64,000 nucleotides of DNA, taken from assembly GCA_963842505.1 (NCBI GenBank), contig CAWJGZ010000001.1, positions 1,798,001-1,862,000 on the forward strand, read 5' to 3'. The DNA comes from PALSA-129 sp963842505. Lineage in GTDB: Bacteria > Acidobacteriota > Terriglobia > Bryobacterales > Bryobacteraceae. The notes below the pieces were generated by a model, which was not told the origin of the DNA, did not search any database, and saw nothing but the letters and a program-made list of their open reading frames with translations. Shown here one piece after another: positions 9,901 to 19,013 of this stretch (position 1 is the stretch's first letter; every line of letters begins with the position of its first letter). The position numbers and the translations under genes are program-made.

Positions 9901-10790
9901 CCTGCGCCGCGGCGGGTTTCACCACCGCGACCAGTTACCCACTCAATTTCTGGACGCCCAACCCCTTTGCCAGCAACCTCGAGTACCAGGACGATAACGG
10001 CAACAACAATTACAACGGCCTCCAGGTCGACGTGCGCAAATCTCTGGGCTACGGGCTGGCGTTCACCGGAAACTTCGTCTGGAGCCACTCGATGGGCGAC
10101 ATGTTGAATTCCAGCGACCAGACCGCAACTTATCAATGGTTCACCCAGCGCAATGGCCGTCTGAACTATGGCCCGTCGCCCTTCGACCATAGGATGGCGT
10201 GGAATTCCTTCTGGACGTACGACCTGCCGCTCGGCCGCGGCAAGGCGTTGAATATTACCAATCCGGTGCTGGACCGCATTGTGGGCGGCTGGACTCTCGG
10301 CGGGGTCGAACAAATCTCCACCGGCGCCCCCACTATCATCAGCAGCAGCCGCGACACGTTCAACAATCGATCGCAGAGCGGCGTGGTGTTCGGTAATGGC
10401 TTGACCGCGGCCCAACTACGTCAGGATTTGTTTAACATTCCGAATCAGAACGTAGTGGTGAGCGGCGATCTCGTCACCAATGTTTCGTCTATCGCCCAGT
10501 CCAACGGCATTGCCAACCCGGCGTATTATGGCCCGGCCACTACTCCCGGCGTCTTCAGCCAATTCGTCTATCTCTACGCCAATACCTCGTTCGCGCTCAA
10601 CATGAGCTTGAATAAGGCGGTTCGGATCAGGGACCGCCTGAATATCGGTTTCCGCGTGGAGGCGCTGAACTTCCTGAACCATCCGTTCTTTGCCTTGGGC
10701 AGCTCCAGTGTAACGGCGAACAGTTTTGGCTTGATCAGTTCCGCTAGCGGCACCCGCACCGTTCTGCTGCGCGCGTTCGTAAGCTTCTAG
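6978..10790 (+). CDS. TonB-dependent receptor with carboxypeptidase-regulatory-like domain
   Basis: A 1270-aa outer-membrane protein of the Oar-like type abundant in Acidobacteria. A signal peptide (residues 1-25, ending AFGQ) is followed by a carboxypeptidase-regulatory-like beta-sandwich (GIHGFVRDPSGAMIPGASV, about 30-115), a plug domain (about 130-260, with TIDGMDNNSARF) and a long beta-barrel to the C-terminal aromatic residue (RAFVSF). ATG 6978 is chosen because AAGGAGGT lies 2-9 nt upstream. It probably imports a large substrate, or binds one at the surface, with TonB energy. It follows a LacI gene and has a promoter with an overlapping palindrome. The substrate is unknown. Confidence 0.92.
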   Translation: MVLSFARRCFFFSCLIAALASLAFGQLTQTGIHGFVRDPSGAMIPGASVKAIDTATGVERNTTSAEDGGFVFTNLQASTYSITVSAKGFQSALLDSVVVDTGRVTDVPVSMVVGAATETIEVKTTAAQLETTSNEVGTTINNKSVLNLPYSSLDSLNFALLMAGAQTGSGGDTFNNLPNASMSITIDGMDNNSARFKSGGTSFYAFAPERIGSTDEVTVSTTGLGSDASAMGAMSMRFTTKRGTDQYHFAIGEQFSNEDLNANTFFGNMHGQPISKVRQNNPYGGIGGPLIPFSDKWRHKLFFYAYFEAQPQPGTTTLTTNVLNSSAQQGIFTYNGTDGVQHTVNLLQVAGAAGFTSSIDPTISKMLSDITASEAKSSGYLSIAGQPYWQTMEWTQTTDTTQLFPSASVEYHITPSVVWHGSWNLRHENIQGSAPPYPGESQYAFSNGYKITTYVATAGLDWTITPHLLNALNFGVQSNGEYFYDGANPQQWAPYGNRALYSALINTTIPNPVSANVLPFIRNNPVYQLKDEVNWAKGKHTILMGGIYKATNFWETSYGTAGIPTYTLGLASGDPVATALQNALPGINTGNGDLTNAENLYALLTGRVSGISGNVNVDENTHTYNSYQPETQRWAFKTGGLYFQDNFRLTPHFTLNFGFRWEFDGTIRTTNGIDGEPAGGLFGPSNGLFQPGTLSSNQNPTYAAVSAPYKADLVNPAPNIGFAWNPAGGGGLGKLLGNGKTVIRGGYAINYYNEGMNTISNTITNNPGSTQSISAQPGSAGFPLGGVNLTSPAPTLSVFPSSFGYPFPESEFALAGGQTLGYVNPHLVTPYTQSWNFGIQREIPGHTVIEVRYLGNKSTHMWHYQNLNEANIFENGFLPQFIQAQQNLTINQANGKGNTFANNGLAGQASMPIFTAAFGANGSYSALAASSGYTNSTFITDLQQGLAGTMAGSLASTTGTSPGYYCRLVGSNFAPCAAAGFTTATSYPLNFWTPNPFASNLEYQDDNGNNNYNGLQVDVRKSLGYGLAFTGNFVWSHSMGDMLNSSDQTATYQWFTQRNGRLNYGPSPFDHRMAWNSFWTYDLPLGRGKALNITNPVLDRIVGGWTLGGVEQISTGAPTIISSSRDTFNNRSQSGVVFGNGLTAAQLRQDLFNIPNQNVVVSGDLVTNVSSIAQSNGIANPAYYGPATTPGVFSQFVYLYANTSFALNMSLNKAVRIRDRLNIGFRVEALNFLNHPFFALGSSSVTANSFGLISSASGTRTVLLRAFVSF

Positions 10791-10966
10791 GTTCAGTCGT
10801 AACGAGGGAGGGCCGGTCAGTCCCGGTCCGCCCTTGGCATCAAGGTAGACATGTTACTCCGGTTTCTCCACCTGGTGTCTTACCGGCGGGCGCAGCGGAC
10901 CGATTGCGCCGTCCCACAGCGCGCCGGATCCATGGTTTATACTTTTTGTTTAAAGCAGGAGGCAGT

Positions 10967-13612
10967 ATGAAATCGCATCTCGTGTTAGCGGCCGCGCGCG
11001 CTTTGGCGCTCGCGGTTTTTGTCGCCGGCGTTGCCTTGGCGCAAGGCACGCTCGCCGATTACCAGCGTGCCCAGGAGCTCCAGGCCAAAGCCCGCGGCTT
11101 GGTGGTCGGTACGCCGGCTGCCGCCACCTGGATTGGCGATTCCGGTCAGTTTTGGTACTCGCGAACGGTGAAGGGCGGCTCTGAGTTCTTGATAGTAGAC
11201 GCAGCCAACGCCACTAAGAAGCCGGCCTTCGACCACGACAAGCTGGCCACTGCGATTAACGCGGCCACCGGTGGTCACTACACCGGACTGGCATTGCCCT
11301 TTGCGCCTCCTCAGGGTGGCCGTGGCGCCGGTGGCGCCGGCCGGGGCGCGGCGGTTGGTCCGCCGCAGACCGCCCCACTCCACTTTATCGATGTAGAGTC
11401 GATTGAGTTCGGCGTCGGCGGCTCCATGTACTCCTGCAAGCTCGCCGACTACACCTGCACCAAGGGCGGTGCCATCCCGGCCAACGCCGGCGGCCGCGGC
11501 CGTGGCGGCGCGCCCGAAGATCTGGAAAACGCCGATCAGCCCATGCCCATGGAAATCGGCGGCGACCCGGTGGATGGTCTCGAGTACCAACCGCCTTCTC
11601 CGCAGCAGGGTGACAGCGCTGGCCGCGGCGTTGGCCGGGGCCAGCAACCCGCTTGCGCGGTCGATGAAGCCGCGGCGCAAGGCGGGCGCGGCGGGCGGGG
11701 CGGCCGCGGTGGTCGCGGCGCTACCACCACTACCACCGTGGGTATTGGCGGTACTCTCAGTAGCGCTGCCCAGCTTCCCGCCGACACTCCGGTCTGCGCT
11801 TCTTTCGACCACAAGTGGGATGCCTACATTCAGAACTACAACGTCTTCCTCAAGCCCCACGGATCTAACCAGCGCGGCGATCCGTTGAGTTACGACGGCT
11901 CCGAGGGCAACTATTACACCATGCGCTCGATTGCCTGGTCGCCCGATTCCAAACACCTGGTCGCCTATCATACCCGGCCCGGCTATGACCGTGAGGTCCA
12001 CTACATCGAATCGTCGCCCGCGGACCAGTTGCAGCCCAAACATACCACGCTTCCTTACCGCAAACCCGGCGACGCGCTCGATATTGCCTATCCCGCGCTC
12101 TTTGACCCGGCCACCAAGCAAGAAGTCGAGATCGATCGCGCCCTTTTCCCAAACCCATACGACATCACCCCGCCCGTCTGGTGGAAAGACGGCCGGGGCT
12201 TCACCTTCGAATACAACCAGCGCGGCCACCAGGTCTACCGCGTGCTCGAAGTTGACGCCAATACCGCTAAAGTCCGCGCACTCATCGATGAAGTGAGTAA
12301 GACCTTCATCTATTACAATGAGTTGGGTCCGGGCCTTTCCGGCGGCCGCCGTTACCGTCATGACCTGGATGACGGCAAGGAAATCATCTGGGCTTCCGAA
12401 CGCGACGGTTGGGAGCATCTCTATCTCTACGACGGCGTCACCGGCAAAGTCAAGAACCAGATCACCAAAGGCGACTGGCTGGTCCGCAATGTCGTCGCTG
12501 TCGATGACGCCAAGCGCCAGATCTGGTTCCAGGCCGGCGGTTCGATTGCCGGCCAGGATCCTTACTTCGTCCAGTATTACCGCGTCAATTTCGACGGCGC
12601 CGGCCTCACGCTCCTCACCGACGCCGATGGCGACCACAACGTGGTCTTCTCGCCCGACAAGAAATATTACGTCGATACCTGGTCGCGCGTCGACCTGCCG
12701 CCGCAGTCGCAACTCCGCCGCACCGAAGATCAGAAGGTCGTCATGGACCTCGAAAAGGGCGACGTTTCCGCGCTCCTGGCCGCCGGCTTCCGCTTCCCCG
12801 AAGTCTTCGTCGCCAAGGGTCGCGACGGCAAGACCGATATCTGGGGCACCATTACCCGCCCCATGAATTTCGATCCCAATAAGAAGTATCCCGTGATCGA
12901 AAACATCTATGCCGGTCCGCAAGGCTCCTTCGTGCCCAAAACGTTCAGCGCCGTTCCTGGCGATCAGGCCATGGCCGAACTCGGTTTCATCGTGGTCCAC
13001 ATCGACGGCATGGGCACCAGTAATCGCTCCAAGGCCTTCCACGACGTGTCCTGGAAGAATCTCGGCGACGCCGGCTTCCCCGACCGCATTCTTTGGCACA
13101 AAGCCGTGGCGGCGAAGTACCCGTCCTACGACATCTCCCGCGTCGGCATTTTCGGAACCTCCGCCGGCGGGCAGAATTCCATGGCCGGCATGTTATTCCA
13201 TCCGGAGTTCTATAAAGTGGTCGTCACCAACAGCGGTTGCCACGATAACCGCATGGATAAAATCTGGTGGAACGAGCAATGGATGGGCTGGCCGCTCGGA
13301 CCGCAGTACGCCGCGTCGTCCAATGTCGATAACGCCGCCAAGCTGCAAGGCCGCGCGCTGATCATCATCGGCGAAATGGATACCAACGTCGATCCAGCCT
13401 CTTCGCTGCAAGTGGTTAACGCTTTGGTCAAGGCCCACAAGCATTTCGACATGCTGTATATTCCCGGCCAGAATCACGGCGTCGGCATCCTGGGAAGCGA
13501 GCACTACCGCGACGATTACTTCGTTCACTATCTGCTCGGTGTCGAACCGCCCGATTGGAACAAAGTATCGCTGCCTGCGCCGGAGGCGCCGCCCACAACC
13601 GGTGGGAACTGA
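10967..13612 (+). CDS. Secreted S9 (dipeptidyl-peptidase IV-like) serine peptidase
   Basis: An 881-aa prolyl-oligopeptidase-clan enzyme with a signal peptide ending near VALAQG (residue 27). The N-terminal part is a DPP-IV-type beta-propeller (residues about 40-620). The C-terminal alpha/beta-hydrolase domain carries the triad: S732 in GTSAGGQ, D805 in EMDTNVDP and H837 in QNHGVG. Three Gly/Arg-rich low-complexity insertions interrupt the propeller (near residues 115-130, 165-185 and 235-265, e.g. GGRGGRGGRGGRG), which is unusual. The start has a GCAGGAGG ribosome-binding site. It probably trims oligopeptides outside the cytoplasm and may serve the neighbouring receptor. Confidence 0.9.
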   Translation: MKSHLVLAAARALALAVFVAGVALAQGTLADYQRAQELQAKARGLVVGTPAAATWIGDSGQFWYSRTVKGGSEFLIVDAANATKKPAFDHDKLATAINAATGGHYTGLALPFAPPQGGRGAGGAGRGAAVGPPQTAPLHFIDVESIEFGVGGSMYSCKLADYTCTKGGAIPANAGGRGRGGAPEDLENADQPMPMEIGGDPVDGLEYQPPSPQQGDSAGRGVGRGQQPACAVDEAAAQGGRGGRGGRGGRGATTTTTVGIGGTLSSAAQLPADTPVCASFDHKWDAYIQNYNVFLKPHGSNQRGDPLSYDGSEGNYYTMRSIAWSPDSKHLVAYHTRPGYDREVHYIESSPADQLQPKHTTLPYRKPGDALDIAYPALFDPATKQEVEIDRALFPNPYDITPPVWWKDGRGFTFEYNQRGHQVYRVLEVDANTAKVRALIDEVSKTFIYYNELGPGLSGGRRYRHDLDDGKEIIWASERDGWEHLYLYDGVTGKVKNQITKGDWLVRNVVAVDDAKRQIWFQAGGSIAGQDPYFVQYYRVNFDGAGLTLLTDADGDHNVVFSPDKKYYVDTWSRVDLPPQSQLRRTEDQKVVMDLEKGDVSALLAAGFRFPEVFVAKGRDGKTDIWGTITRPMNFDPNKKYPVIENIYAGPQGSFVPKTFSAVPGDQAMAELGFIVVHIDGMGTSNRSKAFHDVSWKNLGDAGFPDRILWHKAVAAKYPSYDISRVGIFGTSAGGQNSMAGMLFHPEFYKVVVTNSGCHDNRMDKIWWNEQWMGWPLGPQYAASSNVDNAAKLQGRALIIIGEMDTNVDPASSLQVVNALVKAHKHFDMLYIPGQNHGVGILGSEHYRDDYFVHYLLGVEPPDWNKVSLPAPEAPPTTGGN

Positions 13613-13783
13613 CCGGGACCTTCCGCGGCCGGCGGCTGGCCGGCCTCCACAGGAAGAAGTTCGACCGCGGCATCGCATATCTGGAGGTGTGTGACGAAGC
13701 GCCGATGATGCCGTCGGGGCTTCGCGCCGTGAATCAGTTTGGCTTGCGGGACGATTAACAAAAGACGAACAGACGAAAAACAA

Positions 13784-14011
13784 ATGAGCTCGATACTTGA
13801 AAAAGCCAAGGCTGTTACGCCGAATCATCCTAAGTCAGGGACCCTTGACCCAGAGTGTGCGATCGCATGGTTGGTTGGTGAGATCTCAATCAGTCAATTG
13901 AGTGCCGCATTAAACAAGCGTACGGGCAATTGTTACCTCTGGCTCGCTCAATCGCTGCGGGAAGGCTACCGTCAGAAGATGTTGGAGTTGTCGAACACGG
14001 CGATTGAATGA
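13784..14011 (+). CDS. Small hypothetical protein, 75 aa
   Basis: A short acidic/basic mixed protein, MSSILEKAKAVTPNHPK at the start, with a likely helical C-terminus (LWLAQSLREGYRQKML). I do not recognise a family. The segment is less GC-rich than its surroundings and its codon use differs, which could mean recent acquisition or a non-coding region. No strong ribosome-binding site is seen (GACGAAAAACAA). It stands alone between the S9 peptidase and a minus-strand gene. Confidence 0.4.
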   Translation: MSSILEKAKAVTPNHPKSGTLDPECAIAWLVGEISISQLSAALNKRTGNCYLWLAQSLREGYRQKMLELSNTAIE

Positions 14012-14162
14012 CTGCCCGCATCGAGAATCGCACCTGGAAGTAACCGCGGAGATTCGTTCCGTTCAAACTGGCCCATACCGGGCTTCGTGTATGCCTGCTG
14101 GCGGACGAGACCTCGCGAAACCATCGCGGCATGCTCGCCGGCATACCCTTCCGCGGCCGCAG

Positions 14163-14543
14163 TTACACCATGCCTGAATGTCTCTTGAAAATCTGCGTCA
14201 GGTTTTGCGAAAACGCCGACCGCGCCATCACCATATCGCATCCCGCATCTTGCGCCGCCAGCTTCAGTTCCCCTTGCACGTGAGACAGGAAGCCGATCAG
14301 GCTGATCCCCTTGGTTTCAGTCTTCCCCTTCAGCTTGGCGATCAGCTTCACCGGCTCCGCGGCGGCGTAGTTGAGATCGAAGACGATCAGCGAGGGCCGG
14401 CTGGCGGCCTTCTCCAGAAGCTCCTTCGGCTCTTTCACGAACTCCAGCGCCAGACCACAACGTTTAGCGGCCTCCGCCAGCTTGACCGAGAAGAACAGAT
14501 CAGTCATCACCGCCAGAACTCTTTTTGGTGCCTGCGTTTGCAT
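14163..14543 (-). CDS. Receiver-like (response-regulator fold) protein
   Basis: A 126-aa single-domain protein, starting MQTQAPKRVLAVMTDLFFSV. The alternation of hydrophobic strands and helices (LIVFDLNYAAAEPVKLI, ISLIGFLSHVQ, GCDMVMARSAFSQNL) resembles a receiver domain: the Asp in FDLN sits at the phosphoacceptor position, but the conserved Lys near the end is Arg (MARS). It may therefore be a degenerate receiver that does not signal by phosphorylation. An upstream in-frame ATG at 14609 exists; 14543 is preferred because family similarity begins there. No partner kinase is adjacent. Confidence 0.65.
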   Translation of the reverse strand: MQTQAPKRVLAVMTDLFFSVKLAEAAKRCGLALEFVKEPKELLEKAASRPSLIVFDLNYAAAEPVKLIAKLKGKTETKGISLIGFLSHVQGELKLAAQDAGCDMVMARSAFSQNLTQIFKRHSGMV

Positions 14544-14648
14544 AGGAATGTGTTGTTGGCTCAAATCCAAATCTGAAATCAGGAGGATGGGAACAAACGA
14601 TTCTACCATGAACCGGGGGACACCCTCTGTGACCGCATTCGCGTCCAG

Positions 14649-15806
14649 TCACTTTGACAGAAGCCAGTGCGCCACGCCCTCGAGCTGCGGCACAAACTGA
14701 ATCGCGATTCGCGGCAGCATCAGCGCGGCCGGCGCTAGCGGGATGGCGCGGCGCGTCTCGATCGAGAACGCGGCTAAACAGAGCAGCAGGGGCGTGTAGA
14801 CCCGGCCGAAGCCGTAGACGTTCGTCCAGAAATCGGTGCGCTGCACGATGATTCCCATCGCTACGAAGAGTACGGCCAGGATGCCGGCGGGGTGGGCGGG
14901 GTGGCGGAAGCAGTGCGCCAGCGTCATGGCGAAAGCCAGCAGCACGGCCGTCAACGCCAGGAAGTCGGCTGCCTGCACCCACGCCATCAACGGAGTGCCG
15001 GGAGGATAGGGCCAGGGGTGTAGCAGCGCCCGCAGGATGCCGGAAAACGGTACCATCGAACCGCCGTACGGGCCGGGGGGCGTGCGTTGGGCGACATAGG
15101 CATACCAGGCAAGCGCCGGGGCGGCGCTCAGCGCGAATACCGCCGCTGTGCGCGCCTGGCGTCTCCAGATCAGCCACGCGCAATATGCGGCGGGAAGCAC
15201 CAGGCCGGTTTCGCGGGTCAAGGCGGCGCCGCACAAAATCAGGAAAAGCTTCCAGCAGGGCCGCCTCGACCAGAGCAGAAATGCCGCGGTGAATACGGCG
15301 ACCACGCCATCCACGGTCATGCGGTCCACCGTGATGGGAATGGCGGGAAAGAGGAGAAACAGCATGCCCCAGGCGGGCGCCAGGCCGGCTTCGCGGCAGT
15401 AGCGGCAGGCGCAATAGACACCGAAGGCCATCGCCGCCAGGATGACCAGGCGGTAGGCGCGGTCGATCCATTCGCTGCGGCCCAGGGCCAGGGCGTAGGC
15501 CAGCGCCGGCACCAGGATGCGGCGGTAGCGCAATCGGGGAGAGTCGATGTAGGCGGAGATGTCCGTGCGCGGCAGCGGGTCGTGCGCCATGTAGTGATAG
15601 AACTGGCCGTCGTAACCGGTGGAACCGGCGAAGACGTAGGTGTGCTCGAACGCGAGCGTGGGCGGATGGGACTGGAGTTGCCCGGTACAGAAGAGCGCGC
15701 TCCAATCGCCGCCGTAGTTGGCGGCGACCGTAATCGTCTGCCAGCCAAGCACCAGTAGAGCCGCGGTTGCGGCGAACATCCACGGCGGCAATCGGCGCAT
15801 TCCCAA
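14649..15806 (-). CDS. Polytopic membrane protein, GT-C-like
   Basis: A 385-aa protein with about nine to ten hydrophobic segments, starting at residue 12. Early conserved-looking motifs YDGQFYHYMAHDP and RYRRILVPALAYALALG resemble a group of acidobacterial and actinobacterial membrane proteins related to dolichyl-phosphate-mannose-dependent transferases. I infer a glycosyltransferase-like role in envelope polysaccharide assembly, without proof. It is transcribed divergently from the next gene; the 72-bp space must hold both promoters. Confidence 0.6.
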   Translation of the reverse strand: MGMRRLPPWMFAATAALLVLGWQTITVAANYGGDWSALFCTGQLQSHPPTLAFEHTYVFAGSTGYDGQFYHYMAHDPLPRTDISAYIDSPRLRYRRILVPALAYALALGRSEWIDRAYRLVILAAMAFGVYCACRYCREAGLAPAWGMLFLLFPAIPITVDRMTVDGVVAVFTAAFLLWSRRPCWKLFLILCGAALTRETGLVLPAAYCAWLIWRRQARTAAVFALSAAPALAWYAYVAQRTPPGPYGGSMVPFSGILRALLHPWPYPPGTPLMAWVQAADFLALTAVLLAFAMTLAHCFRHPAHPAGILAVLFVAMGIIVQRTDFWTNVYGFGRVYTPLLLCLAAFSIETRRAIPLAPAALMLPRIAIQFVPQLEGVAHWLLSK

Positions 15807-15878
15807 GATTTCAGTGTAATCGGGCTTGAAGCTGTTGGTACGCTGGAGTCTGTGGACGGCGGCGTGATAATACCATCG

Positions 15879-17201
15879 ATGGGCAAGCGCTTGTTTCTGT
15901 CGGCGCTCTTGATCTATAGCGTCTGCCCGCCGTTTACTTCATTCGATTCATACTGGACCGTTCCCACTGCGCTCAGCCTGATTCGTCACGGTTCGACCGC
16001 CGTGGACGGCTATGTGGCGGCCGCGCCGCCCACCGCGCGCCTGGCTCTGGAGTGCGTGCCCGCCGGGGGCCCGGCGTTCCCCTACCAGAGCGGCGCGGGT
16101 TGCCCGGGCGGCCATTGGTACAACTCGTTTCCGGCCGGTGTGCCGGTGCTGGCGTTGCCGCTGGTGTTGGCGATGAAGGTGGCGGCCAGTTGTTTCGCGG
16201 CGGTCTTTCCCGGCGCGGCCCGCATGGTCTCGCAGCCGGCCATCGCGGCCTTCCTGGCCGGCGATTTGTTCGGCGGGCATGTATTAGTGGAGCTGTGGTG
16301 TGCGGCTGCCTTCGGCGCCATCACGGTCTGGCTGCAATACCGAATCGCGCGGCGGTTTGTGACGGAGCGTGCGGCGGTGGGGCTTGCCGTGGTGTTCGCG
16401 CTGGCGACATCGGAGTGGTCGGTGGCCAGCCGCAACCTGGGTCAGCATGGTCTCACCGCCTTGCTGCTGAGCGCGGCACTGTGGCTGGCGCTTCGGGCGC
16501 GCCAGGATGCCAAGTGGGTTCGCTTCGCATCGGTTCCGCTGGCCCTGGCTTTTACGGTGAGGCCGGCGAACGCTATCGCGGTACTGGTATTCACGGTTTA
16601 CGTGGCCGTTCACTATCGCGCCTGGCTATGGCGCTATGTGTTGTGGGCCGTGCCGGTGGCGGCGCCGTTTCTGGCTTACAATCTGCTGGTGCGCCACGCG
16701 CCGCTGCAGAACTATTACTCGGAGCTTCCGCCGCGTGACCCGCTCTGGGAAAGTCTGGCGATGCACCTGGTGAGCCCGTCGCGCGGCCTGTTCGTGTTCA
16801 CTCCGGTCTTTCTGTTTTCGATTGCGGGGATCGTGCTGGCGTGGCGCTCGCGGTGGTGCTTTCCGCTGGCGCCGTATCTGATGGCGGCGCTCGGGCTGCA
16901 CACGGCGCTGATCGCCGCGGTGTGGGATGGTCACTGTTTCGGCCCGCGCTATTATGCCGATGCCGGGCCGTTCTTCACGTTCTTCCTGATTCCGGCGTTC
17001 CTCCATTGGAAGACCATGCGGGGCGCGCCGCGCCGCGCCGTCGCGGTCGCGTTCTTGTTGCTGGCGGCCTGGGGCGTCTTCGTGCATGGGCGCGGCGCCA
17101 CGTCCACGGCGGCCCAATACTGGAACGTTACGCCGGCTGGTGTGGATGCCAAGGTGCGCGTATGGGACTGGAGCGATCCGCAGTTCCTGAGAGGCCTGTG
17201 A
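15879..17201 (+). CDS. Polytopic membrane protein, GT-C-like
   Basis: A 440-aa protein with about ten transmembrane segments. It begins MGKRLFLSALLIYSVCPPF and has a long first periplasmic loop (SYWTVPTALSLIRHGSTAVDGY and a Cys-containing stretch), followed by WYNSFPAGVPVLALP. This arrangement (acidic or polar motif after the first membrane segment, FGPRYYADAGPFF late) resembles integral-membrane glycosyltransferases, but no catalytic motif can be named. The ATG at 15879 is chosen over an upstream in-frame codon because the membrane segment follows directly. Divergent neighbour of the minus-strand GT-C-like gene. Confidence 0.6.
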   Translation: MGKRLFLSALLIYSVCPPFTSFDSYWTVPTALSLIRHGSTAVDGYVAAAPPTARLALECVPAGGPAFPYQSGAGCPGGHWYNSFPAGVPVLALPLVLAMKVAASCFAAVFPGAARMVSQPAIAAFLAGDLFGGHVLVELWCAAAFGAITVWLQYRIARRFVTERAAVGLAVVFALATSEWSVASRNLGQHGLTALLLSAALWLALRARQDAKWVRFASVPLALAFTVRPANAIAVLVFTVYVAVHYRAWLWRYVLWAVPVAAPFLAYNLLVRHAPLQNYYSELPPRDPLWESLAMHLVSPSRGLFVFTPVFLFSIAGIVLAWRSRWCFPLAPYLMAALGLHTALIAAVWDGHCFGPRYYADAGPFFTFFLIPAFLHWKTMRGAPRRAVAVAFLLLAAWGVFVHGRGATSTAAQYWNVTPAGVDAKVRVWDWSDPQFLRGL

Positions 17202-17430
17202 CGCGGCGGCCTGGCGCGGCCGCCGGCCGCGAACTGTATTTATGCCGCGGCCGCGGCAAACTGGTCATTGTCATCCTCGGTGAGTAATCGTCTAATACCC
17301 GGATAGCCGTTCCAGTACCCTTGCCTCCTGGGGTTTGTGCGAAAGCGAACCAGCCCGCGCAAATTCTTCACGCAGGCTGATAACGTTTTCCCATTCCGTG
17401 ACGCCATTAGTCGGCGTGGGGTGAGTATCA

Positions 17431-18975
17431 ATGCCCGTTAAGCGGCTTTTAGCCAATCAGGATCGGAAATTCCGGTTACTCTTCGAAGAGCATCCGCAGC
17501 CCATGTGGATTGTGGATGCGGCCACCGGGGAATTCCTCGCGGCCAACGCGGCGGCTTGCGGGTTGTACGGGTATACCAGCCAGGAATTCACGGGCATGAC
17601 GCTCGATGCGGTGGAAACGCCCGAAGAGGCCGGCCGTTTCCTCGAAGAGCTGCGCAATACGGCGCGGCCGGCGGCTGGCGCGTGGCATCACCGCGATTGC
17701 CGCGGCCGGCTCATCGACGTTGAGATCGCGGTCCACGAAATCCAATACGGCGGGCGGACCGCGGCGCTGGCAGTGGTCATGGACATCACCGGCCGGCGGC
17801 AGCTTGAGGACCAGTTGCGCCAGGCGCAGAAGATGGAAGCCATCGGGATGCTCACTGGCGGCGTGGCGCACGACTTCAATAACCTGCTGACCATCATCAA
17901 CGGTTATAGCCAGTTGATTCTGGCCAAAGCCCCCAAGGACGATCCCAACCGCCATTCAGCCGAACAGATTGTGAAGGCTGCGGAGCGCGCGGGCGAACTC
18001 ACCAGCCAGCTTCTGGCCTTCAGCCGGCGCCGCGCCGCGCAACCCAAGCCGCTGGACCTGAACGCCGTGGTCTCCCGCTTGAGCACCATGATGAAGCGGC
18101 TGATCGGCGATGATATCGAACTGCGGCTCGCGCTCGGCGAGGAACTGGGGCGCGTGATGGCCGACGCCGGACAGATCGAACAGGTGCTGCTGAACTTGGC
18201 CGTGAACAGCCGCGACGCCATGCCCAGGGGCGGAGTGTTGACCATCGAAACGGTGAACGCCAGGGTGGAGCGCGATCCTCGTGGCCGGGCGCCCGCCCTG
18301 AAATCCGGGCCCTATGTTCTGCTGATGGTGAGCGACACCGGTTGTGGCATGGATGAAGCCACGCGGGCGCGCATCTTTGAACCGTTTTTCACCACCAAGA
18401 GCGCGGGCGCCGGCACGGGCCTGGGACTTTTCACGGTGGCCGGAATCGTCAAGCGCAGCGGCGGCGCGGTGGATGTGTTGAGCAGCCCGGGTGGCGGCAC
18501 GTGTTTCCAGGTTTATCTGCCGTTGGTCGAGCGCAGGGCGGCCGCCGAACCGCCGCCGGAGCGCGTCACGGCGGCGCGCGGCGCCGAAACCATTCTGCTG
18601 GTGGAAGACGAAGAGATGGTTCGCGCGCTGCTGCGCGAAACTCTCGAAGCCAAAGGCTACCAGGTGCTGGAAGCGGCCGATCCGGCGCGGGCCCGCGCGC
18701 TGGCGGATGCCTGCCGCGGCAGGATTCACCTGCTGATCACGGATGTCGTCATGCCCAACGCCAGCGGACCCGATCTGGCGCGGGCATTGCTCCGCCAGCG
18801 TCCGGATATGAAGGTGCTGTACATCTCGGGCCACAGCGAAAGCGCCATCGAGAGGCGCGGCGTGAAAAGCCGGCACGCGGCATTTCTGCCCAAGCCCTTC
18901 TCTCCGGCGGCGCTGGCCGCCAAGGCGCGTGAAGTACTGGAAAGCGACGGCCAGGCGCGGCGCGCCGGCGAGTAA
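17431..18975 (+). CDS. Hybrid sensor histidine kinase with PAS and receiver domains
   Basis: A 514-aa soluble protein. A PAS domain spans residues 13-125. The HisKA dimerisation helix has phospho-acceptor H147 in GGVAHDFNNLL. The HATPase domain has its N box (NLAVNSRDAM), G1 (DTGCGMDEAT) and G2 (GAGTGLGLFTV). A C-terminal receiver (about 386-505) has acidic residues in LVEDEE and phospho-acceptor D438 in LLITDVVMP. There are no membrane segments, so the signal is probably cytoplasmic. The presence of both kinase and receiver suggests an internal phosphorelay or self-regulation. No output regulator is adjacent. The 229-bp gap before it holds no gene. Confidence 0.92.
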   Translation: MPVKRLLANQDRKFRLLFEEHPQPMWIVDAATGEFLAANAAACGLYGYTSQEFTGMTLDAVETPEEAGRFLEELRNTARPAAGAWHHRDCRGRLIDVEIAVHEIQYGGRTAALAVVMDITGRRQLEDQLRQAQKMEAIGMLTGGVAHDFNNLLTIINGYSQLILAKAPKDDPNRHSAEQIVKAAERAGELTSQLLAFSRRRAAQPKPLDLNAVVSRLSTMMKRLIGDDIELRLALGEELGRVMADAGQIEQVLLNLAVNSRDAMPRGGVLTIETVNARVERDPRGRAPALKSGPYVLLMVSDTGCGMDEATRARIFEPFFTTKSAGAGTGLGLFTVAGIVKRSGGAVDVLSSPGGGTCFQVYLPLVERRAAAEPPPERVTAARGAETILLVEDEEMVRALLRETLEAKGYQVLEAADPARARALADACRGRIHLLITDVVMPNASGPDLARALLRQRPDMKVLYISGHSESAIERRGVKSRHAAFLPKPFSPAALAAKAREVLESDGQARRAGE

Positions 18976-19013
18976 GCTTTCGAGACTCGTTTCGCGTATG
19001 ATCGGGACAGGCA

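Noticed and set aside
10985..13099. A 704-codon minus-strand frame opposite the S9 peptidase
   Set aside because: Shadow of a clearly coding + strand gene; no recognisable motif.
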